DNA from: Amycolatopsis sp. NBRC 101858
GTDB taxonomy: Bacteria > Actinomycetota > Actinomycetes > Mycobacteriales > Pseudonocardiaceae
Reading direction: 5' to 3'
Length of the DNA: 64,000 nt
Assembly (NCBI RefSeq): GCF_030269325.1
Contig: NZ_BSTD01000005.1
Span: forward strand, 887,391-951,390
Shown here: in pieces, positions 49,360 through 56,865 of the stretch
Position numbering within the stretch: the stretch's first letter is position 1
How the letters are laid out: each line of letters starts with the position of its first letter
The notes under the pieces: generated by a model
Seen by the model: only the letters and a program-made list of their open reading frames with translations
Told to the model about the DNA's origin: nothing
Databases searched by the model: none
Position numbers and translations under genes: made by a program

Positions 49360-50621
49360 AGCTGGCAGTCGTCGGTGGCGGGTCCACCTACACGCCGGAG
49401 CTGATCGACGGGATCGCCGGTCGCCGGTCCACTTTGGACGTCGACGAGATCGTGCTGGTCGACCCGGACGCCTACCGCGTCGAGGCCGTCGGCGGGTTCA
49501 GCCAGCGCATCCTCGACCACGCCGGCCACCCCGCGCGGGTGCGGACGACGCAGTCGCTCGAAGAGGGCGTCGACGGCGCTTCCGCGGTGCTGATCCAGCT
49601 GCGCGTCGGCGGGCAGCGCGCGCGGCGGTCCGACGAGACGTTCCCGCACGTCTGCGGCTGCGTGGGGCAGGAGACGACCGGCGCGGGCGGGCTCGCGAAG
49701 GCGTTGCGCACGGTGCCGGTGGTGCTCGACATCGCCGACCGCGTCCGCAAGATCGCCGGGGACGACACGTGGATCGTCAACTTCACCAACCCGGTCGGCA
49801 TCGTCACCCGCGCGCTGCTCAACGAGGGGCACCGCGCGGTCGGGCTGTGCAACGTCGCGATCAACCTGCAGCGGCAGTTCGGGAAGCTGCTCGGCGTCGG
49901 CGCGGACGACGTCAAGCTCGTCCACACCGGGCTCAACCACCTGAGCTGGGAGCGTGGCGCGCTCGTCGACGGCGTCGACCGGCTGCCCGAGCTGCTGGAC
50001 CAGCACCTGGACTACCTGTCCAACGAGGTCAGCGTGCCGGAGAAGTGGCTGCGGCGGATGAACGTCGTACCGTCGTACTACCTGAAGTACTTCTACGCGC
50101 ACGACGAGCAGGTCACCAAGCAGCGCACCGAACGCCCGCGCGCCGACGTCGTATCGGACGTCGAGGAAGAGCTCCTGAAGATCTACCTCGACCCAGAGCA
50201 GAACACGAAGCCGGAGTCGCTGGAGAAGCGCGGCGGGGCGTACTACTCCGAGGCCGCGGTGCAGCTGGTGCACGCGCTGACCGCGGGTGGCCCGGCCGAG
50301 GAGCACGTGGTGAACGTCCGCAACGACGGCACATTCGGCTTCCTGCCGGACGACGCCGTCATCGAGTCACGGTCCACTGTGGACTCTTCCGGCGCCACGC
50401 CGATTCCGCAGCCGCCGGTGGAGCCGCAGTTCTCCGGCCTCATCGCGGCGACGACGGCGTACGAGTTCCTGGCGCTGGAGGCGGCGGTCAAGGGCGGTCG
50501 CGACCGCGTGGCCGACGCGCTGCTGGCGCACCCGCTGGTCGGCCAGTACACCAAGGCCGACACGCTGGCCGACTCACTGGTCCAGATCAACCGCGAGTAC
50601 CTGCCCTGGGCGCGCGGATGA
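49356..50621 (+). CDS. Family GH4 6-phospho-beta-glucosidase
   Basis: 421 residues. An N-terminal Rossmann motif VVGGGSTYTPELIDGI binds NAD+; FTNPVGIVT and GLCNVAINLQ (metal-ligand cysteine near 166) with HTGLNHLSW (metal-ligand histidine near 190) are the GH4 NAD+/Mn2+ site. GH4 enzymes cleave 6-phospho-glycosides by an oxidation-elimination mechanism in the cytoplasm. This is usually paired with PTS import; here the importer is an ABC system, so a kinase must phosphorylate the sugar first. The next gene supplies one. Confidence 0.93.
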   Translation: MKLAVVGGGSTYTPELIDGIAGRRSTLDVDEIVLVDPDAYRVEAVGGFSQRILDHAGHPARVRTTQSLEEGVDGASAVLIQLRVGGQRARRSDETFPHVCGCVGQETTGAGGLAKALRTVPVVLDIADRVRKIAGDDTWIVNFTNPVGIVTRALLNEGHRAVGLCNVAINLQRQFGKLLGVGADDVKLVHTGLNHLSWERGALVDGVDRLPELLDQHLDYLSNEVSVPEKWLRRMNVVPSYYLKYFYAHDEQVTKQRTERPRADVVSDVEEELLKIYLDPEQNTKPESLEKRGGAYYSEAAVQLVHALTAGGPAEEHVVNVRNDGTFGFLPDDAVIESRSTVDSSGATPIPQPPVEPQFSGLIAATTAYEFLALEAAVKGGRDRVADALLAHPLVGQYTKADTLADSLVQINREYLPWARG

Positions 50622-51586
50622 GGCCCGCTGTCATCGCGATCGACGGCGGCAACAGCAAGACCGAGGTTCTGGTGATCTCGGAGGACGGCGTCGTGCTGGG
50701 CAAGTCACGCGGGCCCGGCGCGTCGCCGCAGAACATCGGCGTCGCGGCCTGCGTCACGGCGCTGGAAGGCCTGGTGCTGGAAGCCTTCCCGGACTTCGGG
50801 GAGAAGCCGTTCGCGGTCCACACGTCGGCCTACCTCGCCGGGCTGGACTTCCCGCGCGAGGAGGAGACACTGCACGCGGCGCTGTCCGCGCGCGGGTGGA
50901 GCGACACCTTGACCGTCGGCAACGACACCCTCGCGCTGCTCCGGGCGGGCAGTGCGGGGGTGGGGGTCGCGGTGGTCTGCGGCGCCGGGATCAACGGCGC
51001 GGGCGTCGGCCCGGACGGCCGCGTGCACCGCTTTCCCGCGCTGGGCAAGATCTCCGGCGACTGGGGCGGCGGCTACCGGCTCGGCGAAGAAGCCCTGTGG
51101 TGGGCGGTGCGCGCCGAGGACGGCCGCGGTCCGCGGACCGCGTTGATGCCGGCGGTGGCGGCCTACTTCGGCAAGCCGACGCTGCTGGACGTCGTGCAGG
51201 GCCTGCACTTCGAGGAGATCGACGCGGCGTCGATCCACGGCCTGTGCCCGCTGCTGTTCGAGGTCGCGGCGGCCGGCGACGAGGTCGCGTCGGACATCGT
51301 CACCCGGTTCGTCGAAGAGGTCAGCGTGTTCGCGGCGGTGATCCTGCGGAACCTGGAGCTGACCGAGGAAGCACCGGAGATCGTCCTCGGCGGCGGGGTG
51401 CTGACCGGGATCGGCGCGCCGGTGATCGCGGAGATCGAGCGGCGGTGCCTGAAGGTGGCGCCGCGCGCGGTGGTCCGCGTCGTCGACGTGAACCCCGTGG
51501 TGGGCGCGGCTTTGTTCGGACTGGACACGCTGGGCGCGTCGGACGCCGCGAAGGCGGCGCTGAAGGCGGCGACCCAGCGCGCATAG
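50618..51586 (+). CDS. BadF/BadG/NagK-type sugar kinase
   Basis: 322 residues. The ASKHA ATPase core is visible: AIDGGNSKTEVLVISEDG (phosphate-1), VGNDTLALLRAG, VVCGAGINGAGVGPDG (phosphate-2), GDWGGGYRLGEEALWWA and EIVLGGGVLTG (adenosine). Such proteins phosphorylate N-acetylglucosamine or related sugars. It would make the 6-phosphate needed by the GH4 glycosidase, acting on the imported disaccharide or on released monosaccharide. Start overlaps the GH4 stop. Operon ends at the terminator beginning 51589. Confidence 0.88.
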   Translation: MRPAVIAIDGGNSKTEVLVISEDGVVLGKSRGPGASPQNIGVAACVTALEGLVLEAFPDFGEKPFAVHTSAYLAGLDFPREEETLHAALSARGWSDTLTVGNDTLALLRAGSAGVGVAVVCGAGINGAGVGPDGRVHRFPALGKISGDWGGGYRLGEEALWWAVRAEDGRGPRTALMPAVAAYFGKPTLLDVVQGLHFEEIDAASIHGLCPLLFEVAAAGDEVASDIVTRFVEEVSVFAAVILRNLELTEEAPEIVLGGGVLTGIGAPVIAEIERRCLKVAPRAVVRVVDVNPVVGAALFGLDTLGASDAAKAALKAATQRA

Positions 51587-51588
51587 AC

Positions 51589-51637
51589 CTGGTGGCCTGC
51601 CTCGAAGCGGCGCGAGGCAGGCCACCAGACCCTTTTT
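51589..51637 (+). terminator. Rho-independent terminator of the sugar operon
   Basis: A perfect 16-bp stem, CTGGTGGCCTGCCTCG (51589-51604) with CGAGGCAGGCCACCAG (51613-51628), an 8-nt loop, then ACCCTTTTT. It starts 2 bp after the kinase stop. The SRPBCC gene converges on it from the right and ends at 51637, so it also shields that gene. Confidence 0.9.
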
Positions 51638-52149
51638 CACGGCGCGGGGACGAGGATTTCCCCGGTCTCCAGCAGGGACTTGAGGTCCGAGAGCACCCAC
51701 GCCCAGCCGCCACCGGCGTTCTCGCCCGGCCCGGCGTTGACGTCCTCGTGCACCCCGGCCACCATGTCGGCGGTCAGCGGCGCGCCGGTGACGTCGTGGG
51801 TGATGGTCAGTCTGGTGCCGGCGGTCTTCGTCGCCTCGATGTCGTAGGTGAGCGTGGTGTACGGCTCGGCGGACATCTCTTCGGGACCCATCAGCAGCTT
51901 CCAGGTGATGACGAGCTTGCGCGGCGGATCGACCTCGAGGACCTCGCCGTCGACGAGATCACCGGTGATCCCGGCGTCGATGAACTCCTGCGTCGCGCGG
52001 GTGCGGTGCTTGCCGCCGACCTTGAGGTCGAAGTCGGCGAGGCCGGTGTAGCCGTACTTCTGCGTCCACTCGGGCTTGGTGATGGCTTCCCAGATGCGCT
52101 CCGGGGTGGCCTTGATGTAGACGCGGTGGACCTGCACGGTGGTCGTCAT
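51637..52149 (-). CDS. SRPBCC (AHSA1-like) domain protein
   Basis: 170 residues from ATG 52149. The AHSA1 fold appears as VHRVYIKATPERIWEAITKPEW, GKHRTRATQEFIDAGI, PPRKLVITWKLLMGPE, RLTITHDVTGAPLTADM and a closing GWAWVLSDLKSLLETG. Like the protein at 13916 it pairs with an ArsR regulator encoded just upstream (ATGA overlap). Ligand unknown. It is longer than the first copy and not closely alike. It converges on the terminator of the sugar operon. Confidence 0.88.
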   Translation of the reverse strand: MTTTVQVHRVYIKATPERIWEAITKPEWTQKYGYTGLADFDLKVGGKHRTRATQEFIDAGITGDLVDGEVLEVDPPRKLVITWKLLMGPEEMSAEPYTTLTYDIEATKTAGTRLTITHDVTGAPLTADMVAGVHEDVNAGPGENAGGGWAWVLSDLKSLLETGEILVPAP

Positions 52150-52469
52150 GGTTCTTCGCCTTCCAGTTCGTTCTTGAGGTCGAGCAGGGCGGTGACGTGG
52201 CGTTCGGTGTACTTGTCGATCCACCGGTCGTGGATCTGCCGGATGGGCACGGGGTTCAGGAAGTGCCGCTTTTCCCGGCCTTCCTTCCGCGCGACGACGA
52301 GCCCGGCCTCTTCCAGGAGCTTCAGGTGCTTCATGACGCCGAAGCGGGTCATGTCGACCTGGGTCTCCAGCTCGGTGAGCGTGCGGCCGTCGCGCTCGAA
52401 GAGCAGGTCGAGCAGGAACCGGCGGGTCGGATCCGCCAGCGCCTTGAACACCAGGTCGTCGTCGGGCAC
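52146..52469 (-). CDS. ArsR-family regulator, second pair
   Basis: 107 residues from GTG 52469. VFKALADPTRRFLLDLLFERDGRTLTELE opens the winged helix, MTRFGVMKHLKLLEEAGLV is the recognition helix and KEGREKRHFLNPVPI the wing, typical of the SRPBCC-associated ArsR group. A perfect inverted repeat GTGACC-AAAA-GGTCAC begins 14 bp upstream of the GTG and probably binds it. No ribosome-binding site is clear; a leaderless mRNA or an upstream start is possible. Confidence 0.86.
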   Translation of the reverse strand: MPDDDLVFKALADPTRRFLLDLLFERDGRTLTELETQVDMTRFGVMKHLKLLEEAGLVVARKEGREKRHFLNPVPIRQIHDRWIDKYTERHVTALLDLKNELEGEEP

Positions 52470-52482
52470 CTCGGAAGAATAG

Positions 52483-52498
52483 GTGACCAAAAGGTCAC
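52483..52498. promoter_or_regulatory. Candidate ArsR operator
   Basis: GTGACC-AAAA-GGTCAC, a perfect 6-bp inverted repeat with a 4-bp A-tract centre, 14 bp upstream of the ArsR start codon. Its location over the presumed promoter fits autorepression. Confidence 0.6.
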
Positions 52499-52512
52499 AT
52501 GTCAACGGTCGC

Positions 52513-52677
52513 CGTGTCGACCCTCCAAACACGCGTGTCGACTCCCCGATCACGGGTGTCGACCCTTCATGCACGGTCCGGATGGCTCGGCTGCGGGGGC
52601 GCCCGGCATCACCGCGTGACGGAGAGGTCGACACGTGTGTCTGGAGGGTCGACACGCGTGATTGAGGGGACGACACG
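52513..52677. repeat. Long imperfect hairpin of 21-bp repeats (locus 2)
   Basis: The same unit family as at 22395, here with the outer-arm order reversed. GTGTCGAC recurs at 52514, 52535 and 52556 (21-bp steps) in the left arm, and GTCGACACG recurs in the right arm at 52628 and 52649. Left arm 52513-52576 pairs with 52612-52677 imperfectly around a 35-nt loop. It lies downstream of gntP and upstream of arsR. The presence of two copies in 64 kb suggests a family across the genome. Confidence 0.8.
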
Positions 52678-52680
52678 AAG

Positions 52681-52712
52681 AAGGCCGCCACCCCGGAGCG
52701 GGTGACGGCCTT
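52681..52712 (-). terminator. Terminator-like hairpin after gntP
   Basis: AAGGCCGCCACCC (52681-52693) pairs with GGGTGACGGCCTT (52700-52712) with one mismatch around a short loop. It begins 11 bp downstream of the gntP stop on the minus strand. No T-tract follows, as is common in actinobacteria. Confidence 0.7.
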
Positions 52713-52722
52713 CGCGTCGCGC

Positions 52723-54090
52723 CTAAACGAGCAGCGACAGCGGCAGGATCAGCGCGATCGCCACCACCGAGATCAGCGTCTCCATCACCGACCAGCTCTT
52801 CAGCGTCTGCCCGACCGACAGCCCGAAGTACTCCTTGACCAGCCAGAACCCGGCGTCGTTCACGTGCGAGAAGAACAGCGACCCGGCGCCGATCGCGAGC
52901 ACCAGCAGCGCGCTCTGCGACGGGCTCATCCCCGCCGCCAGTGGGGCCACGATGCCCGCCGCCGAGACCGTCGCCACCGTCGCCGAGCCCGTCGCCAGGC
53001 GGATCGCCACCGCCACCAGCCAGCCGAGCAGCAACGGGGACAGGTTCGCGTCCTTGGCCAGGCCCGTGATCACGTCGCCGACGCCCGCGTCGACCAGCGT
53101 CTGCTTGAACCCGCCGCCCGCGCCGACGATCAGGATGATCCCCGCGATCGGGCCCAGCGAGTCACCGACCACAGTGGACAGCCGCGAGCGGTCGAGGCCG
53201 GCCGGGCGGCCGAGCAGGACCATGCCCACCAGCACGGCCACGAGCAACGCGATCAGCGGGTCGCCGACGAAGTCCAGGATCTTGCGCGCCTGGCTTTCCT
53301 TGGCCAGCAGGATGTCCGAGAGCGCTTTCGCCAGCATGAGCACGACCGGCAGCAGCACTGTCGTGAGCGTCGCGGCGAAGCTCGGCCGCGGCTTGTCCGG
53401 GTCCGCGCGCTCCGGGATCAGGCGCTCGGGCGGCGCCGCGTCCGGCACCAGCCGGGCGGCCACCTTGCCGAACAGCGGGCCCGCGATGACCAGCGTCGGG
53501 ATGCCGACGAGCAGGCCGAACGCCAGCGTGATCCCGACGTTCGCGTTCAGCGCGCCCGCCGCGGCGAGCGGGCCCGGGTGCGGCGGGACCAGGCCGTGCA
53601 GCACCGAAAGGCCGGCGACCGCCGGAATTCCCAGCAGCATCAACGGCTTCCCGGTGCGCTTGGCCGCGAGCAGCACGACCGGGATGAGCATGACGAGCCC
53701 GATCTCGAAGAACATCGGCAGCCCGATCAGCGCCGCGACCAGCGCCATTGCCCACGGCAGCGCGGCGCCGCGGGCCTTGCCGAGCACGGTGTCGACGATC
53801 TGGTCGGCACCACCGGAGTCGGCCAGCAGCTTGCCGAGCATCGCGCCGAGGGCGATCAGGATGCCGACGGACGCGACCGTGCTGCCGACGCCGCCGCTGA
53901 AGCTCTTCAGCAGCTTGTCGACCGGCATCCCGGCGGTCAGGCCGAGCACGAGCGAACCGAGCACCAGCGCCAGGAACGGGTGCAGCTTCACCTTCGTGAT
54001 CAGCACGACGATGACGGCGATCGCGACGACGGTCGCGCTGATGAGACGGGTGTCGTGGCCGGTCCAGGCGGCCGCGAGGACGGTGGTCAT
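52723..54090 (-). CDS. gntP: Gluconate:H+ symporter, GntP family
   Basis: 455 residues, 12 or more hydrophobic segments. The GntP family pattern is clear: LGSLVLGLTAGMPVDKLLKSF, IGLPMFFEIGLVMLIPVVL (with the conserved PMFFE), GLVPPHPGPLAAAGAL and FFSHVNDAGFWLVKEYFGLS. It should import gluconate with protons. The start overlaps the gluconokinase stop by 4 bp (ATGA), so the two are made together. Downstream hairpin at 52681 ends the unit. Confidence 0.94.
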   Translation of the reverse strand: MTTVLAAAWTGHDTRLISATVVAIAVIVVLITKVKLHPFLALVLGSLVLGLTAGMPVDKLLKSFSGGVGSTVASVGILIALGAMLGKLLADSGGADQIVDTVLGKARGAALPWAMALVAALIGLPMFFEIGLVMLIPVVLLAAKRTGKPLMLLGIPAVAGLSVLHGLVPPHPGPLAAAGALNANVGITLAFGLLVGIPTLVIAGPLFGKVAARLVPDAAPPERLIPERADPDKPRPSFAATLTTVLLPVVLMLAKALSDILLAKESQARKILDFVGDPLIALLVAVLVGMVLLGRPAGLDRSRLSTVVGDSLGPIAGIILIVGAGGGFKQTLVDAGVGDVITGLAKDANLSPLLLGWLVAVAIRLATGSATVATVSAAGIVAPLAAGMSPSQSALLVLAIGAGSLFFSHVNDAGFWLVKEYFGLSVGQTLKSWSVMETLISVVAIALILPLSLLV

Positions 54091-54581
54091 GAGCGCTCCC
54101 GGAAGGCGGTGAGGGCGGCGTCGGTGAGCTCCGCGGGGGTTTCGCGGATGTCGAAGATCGCGCCGGGCTCGTCCGGCTCGAGGGGTTCCAGGTCGGCGAG
54201 CTGGGAGTCCAGCAGCGACACCGGCATGAAGTGGCCCGAGCGCGACTGCATGCGCTCGGCGAGGATCTCGCGGTCGCCGTGCAGGTGGGCGAACCAGACG
54301 TTCCCGCCCGTTCTCAGGACGTCGCGGTAGCGGCGCTTGAGCGCGGACGACGTCACGACGCCGCCGGTGGCCTGGTGCTCGCGGATCCAGCCGGCGATGG
54401 CTTCGAGCCAGGGGGCGCGGTCCTCGTCGGTCAGCGGGTGCCCCGCGGTCATCTTGTCGATGTTGGCCTGCGGGTGGAACGTGTCCGCCTCGGCGTACTC
54501 GACGTCCAGCGCGTTCGCGAGCGCCGTGCCGATCGTCGTCTTGCCGGAGCCTGACACCCCCATCACCACGATGACGGTCAT
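54087..54581 (-). CDS. gntK: Gluconokinase
   Basis: 164 residues from ATG 54581, preceded by GGGAGG. Walker A MGVSGSGKTTIG is near the N-terminus. EADTFHPQANIDKMTAGHPLTDEDRAPWL, seen by its DTFHP and MTAGHPLTDEDR elements, is the GntK substrate region, and SSALKRRYRDVLR and RSGHFMP follow. The enzyme phosphorylates gluconate to 6-phosphogluconate for the pentose phosphate pathway. The start faces a divergent GntR regulator across 102 bp with two identical palindromes. Confidence 0.95.
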   Translation of the reverse strand: MTVIVVMGVSGSGKTTIGTALANALDVEYAEADTFHPQANIDKMTAGHPLTDEDRAPWLEAIAGWIREHQATGGVVTSSALKRRYRDVLRTGGNVWFAHLHGDREILAERMQSRSGHFMPVSLLDSQLADLEPLEPDEPGAIFDIRETPAELTDAALTAFRERS

Positions 54582-54623
54582 CCGCACCTCCCACGTCGTT
54601 GTGCCCAGGTGAGTCAAACTCAA

Positions 54624-54656
54624 AAGTACTACTTATTCAAGATGAAGTACTACTTA
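54624..54656. promoter_or_regulatory. Twin GntR operators
   Basis: AAGTACTACTT occurs at 54624-54634 and again at 54645-54655; each is an 11-bp perfect palindrome (AAGTA-C-TACTT). The centres are 21 bp apart, two helical turns. They lie between gntK and the divergent GntR gene, the expected place for control of both. Confidence 0.8.
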
Positions 54657-54671
54657 ATCGAATCAGACGGC

Positions 54672-54677
54672 TAGGTT
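54672..54677 (+). promoter_or_regulatory. -10 box of leaderless gntR promoter
   Basis: TAGGTT (TANNNT) ends 6 bp before GTG 54684, so transcription probably starts at or next to the start codon. The second AAGTACTACTT palindrome lies just upstream, over the -35 region. Confidence 0.55.
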
Positions 54678-54683
54678 GGCCCG

Positions 54684-55367
54684 GTGAGGCACGAGCAGGT
54701 ATTGGACGCCCTCGGCGCGTCGATCGCGAACGGAGCGCTGGCTCCGGGCACCGTTTTGCGCTCCGACGAGCTTCAAGAGCGTTTCGGCGCTTCGCGGACG
54801 GTGGCGCGCGAAGTCGTCCGGGTGCTGGAGACGATGCGGCTGACCAGCAGCAAGCGCCGGGTCGGGGTGACCGTCCGGGAGCCGGCGGACTGGAACCACT
54901 ACGACCCGCGGCTGATCCGCTGGCAGCTCGACGGCCCCGCGCGCCCGGCGGCGCTCGCGACGCTGAACGAACTGCGGTCGGCGATCGAGCCGTGCGCGGC
55001 GCGGTACGCGGCCCTGCGCGCGACGCCGGAGGAGCGCGGCCGGCTCGGCGCGCTGGGGGAGCGGCTGGCGCGGACGGCCCGGGCCCGCGACCTCACGACG
55101 TTCCTCGAGTTCGACATCGCGTTCCACGACCTGCTGCTCGGCGCGTCCGGGAACCCGATGTTCGCGCAGCTGTCCGAGGTCGTCGCGGAGGTGCTCACCG
55201 GGCGGACCGGGCACGGCCTGATGCCGCCGGAGCCGCAGCCCGAAGCCGTGGCGCTGCACCTGGAGGTCGCCGCGGCGGTCGCGGCCGGGGACGCGGACCG
55301 GGCGGAGCGGGCGATGCGCGACATCGTCGTCCAGGCGCGTGAAGAGATCGCGGCGCTGGTCGAGTAA
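54684..55367 (+). CDS. gntR: GntR/FadR-subfamily (FCD) regulator of gluconate genes
   Basis: 227 residues from GTG 54684. The winged helix (VLDALGASIANGALAPGTVL, LQERFGASRTVAREVVRVLE) is followed by an all-helical FCD domain with the metal/effector residues seen in FDIAFHDLLLGASGN and, later, HLEVAAAVAAGDADRAERAM. It most likely represses gntK-gntP until gluconate or 6-phosphogluconate binds. Gene symbol by context only. The twin palindromes at 54624 would be its sites. CobD follows 65 bp downstream on the same strand. Confidence 0.88.
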   Translation: MRHEQVLDALGASIANGALAPGTVLRSDELQERFGASRTVAREVVRVLETMRLTSSKRRVGVTVREPADWNHYDPRLIRWQLDGPARPAALATLNELRSAIEPCAARYAALRATPEERGRLGALGERLARTARARDLTTFLEFDIAFHDLLLGASGNPMFAQLSEVVAEVLTGRTGHGLMPPEPQPEAVALHLEVAAAVAAGDADRAERAMRDIVVQAREEIAALVE

Positions 55368-55431
55368 GACGGTGCCGCGGGGGCGAGTAGCCTCCCTCGG
55401 GAACTGGACTTTCTTCTGCCGGGGGGCACGG

Positions 55432-56322
55432 GTGAGCGCGGCGCGCGCGATCGGACTGGTGTTGGGCGTGGCGGCCGACGGCGCCCTCGGCGACCCGCGC
55501 CGCCGTCCTCCGGTGACGGCGTTCCGCCGGCTCGCGCCGGGCAAGGGGGCCGCGGTCGCCGGCGCCGCGGTGGCCGCCGGTCTGCTGCTCGAGCGCGCCG
55601 GCCGCGGCCGGCCGCTGGTGCAGGCGTCGGCGACGGCGGTGACGACGTGGGCGGTGCTCGGCGCGGCCGGCCTGGCCGTGCAGGGCACGGAGCTGGCCCG
55701 CGACCTCGAGGAGTCCCGCTTCGACCCGGCGCGCGCGACCCTGTCCGAACTGGACCCGCGCGTGGCCGACGGCCTGGAGCTGGTGGGGCTGTCCCGCGCG
55801 TCGGTGGAGACGCTGGCGGAGAACACGTCGGACGCGGTGGTGGCGCCCCTGGTCTGGGGCGCGCTGGCGGGGGTCCCGGGCCTGCTCGGCGCGCGGGCGG
55901 TGAGCCTGCTGCGCCGCGCGCGCGTGGGGCGGCACGGGCACTGGGCGATCGACCGGCTCGACGAGCTGGTCCACCTGGTCCCGACCCGCGTGGCGGCGGG
56001 CCTGACGGTGGTGGCGGCCCCGGTGGTCGGCGGTTCGGCGGGCGGGGCCTGGCGGGCCTGGCGCCGCGACACGATCGCCCACCCGAGCCCCAACGCGGGC
56101 CGGGTCGAGGCGGCCTTCGCGGGAGCACTGGAGGTCCGCGTCGGCGGGCGGACGGTTTACCCGCACGGGGTGGCGGAGCTGCCGGTCCTCGGGGTGGGGC
56201 GCAACCCGGATGCGGGGCACGTGACGCGGGCGGTGGAGCTGTCCCGGGTGGTGGGGTGGCTGGCGGCGGTGACGTCGGTGGTGTTGGCCGTGGTGGCCGG
56301 TTTCCGGCGCCGCACGCGCTGA
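55432..56322 (+). CDS. cobD: Adenosylcobinamide-phosphate synthase CobD/CbiB
   Basis: 296 residues from GTG 55432. It opens with LVLGVAADGALGDPRRRPPV, the CbiB signature, and continues with LSRASVETLAENTSDAVVAPLVW (the SxExxAENxxDG element) and HPSPNAGRVEAAFAGAL. Four or five hydrophobic segments place it in the membrane. It joins aminopropanol phosphate to cobyric acid in B12 synthesis. The neighbours SURF1, ptpA, Nif3, zinc-ribbon and RNase H genes follow in an order I recall for Rv2236c-Rv2228c in M. tuberculosis. Confidence 0.92.
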   Translation: MSAARAIGLVLGVAADGALGDPRRRPPVTAFRRLAPGKGAAVAGAAVAAGLLLERAGRGRPLVQASATAVTTWAVLGAAGLAVQGTELARDLEESRFDPARATLSELDPRVADGLELVGLSRASVETLAENTSDAVVAPLVWGALAGVPGLLGARAVSLLRRARVGRHGHWAIDRLDELVHLVPTRVAAGLTVVAAPVVGGSAGGAWRAWRRDTIAHPSPNAGRVEAAFAGALEVRVGGRTVYPHGVAELPVLGVGRNPDAGHVTRAVELSRVVGWLAAVTSVVLAVVAGFRRRTR

Positions 56323-56386
56323 GCGCTGTAACTCCTCCGCGTATCGACGAGCGTAAGCAACGCTTCGCAGATACTGGGAGGAACCC

Positions 56387-56824
56387 GTGCGGTACAAGCA
56401 CATTGCGGTGGGCGTGGTCACCGCGAGCCTGGTGGCGCTCGCCATGACCGGCACCGCCGAGGCCAAGGGCCGGCGCTGTGGTCCCACTTACGAGCAGGAC
56501 AGCGCCGGTAGCCTCGGCACGCCGTTCACGCTGAAGTCCAAGCACGACGACGACGGCCCCGGCGGGTCGTTCGTGGTCGGGGAAGAGTTCGAGATCCACA
56601 CGAACGTCGCCGGCCAGACCTGGACCATCACCTTCGCCGACAACGGCCGGGTCTTCTTCACCGGCGACGACGTTTCGACGACCGCAGGCATCCGGGAACA
56701 GCACCCGACCGCCAACCAGCCGGGCGTCACCCAGCACATGACCGCGGACGCGGTGAACCACGCCACGGGCGAGACCATCCACGGTTTCCTCGACGTGCTC
56801 CCGGTCCCGGCCTGCGGCGGCTGA
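56387..56824 (+). CDS. Small secreted protein of unknown function
   Basis: 145 residues from GTG 56387 with a GGGAGG site. The signal peptide ends AMTGTAEAKG. The mature domain is acidic, beta-rich and has two cysteines (RRCGPT near the start and PACGG at the end) that may close it with a disulfide. FVVGEEFEIHTNVAGQTWTITFADNG is the longest regular region, here marked by EEFEIHTN and TWTITFADNG. I recognise no family. Convergent PaiB-like gene follows with a terminator hairpin between. Confidence 0.75.
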   Translation: MRYKHIAVGVVTASLVALAMTGTAEAKGRRCGPTYEQDSAGSLGTPFTLKSKHDDDGPGGSFVVGEEFEIHTNVAGQTWTITFADNGRVFFTGDDVSTTAGIREQHPTANQPGVTQHMTADAVNHATGETIHGFLDVLPVPACGG

Positions 56825-56837
56825 CGCTGCCCCGCGC

Positions 56838-56865
56838 GTCGCGGCTGGGGGCCCTCAGCCGCGAC
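56838..56865. terminator. Bidirectional terminator hairpin
   Basis: GTCGCGGCTG (56838-56847) and CAGCCGCGAC (56856-56865), a perfect 10-bp stem with an 8-nt loop. It lies between convergent genes and overlaps the stop of the PaiB-like gene by its right arm. Confidence 0.7.
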
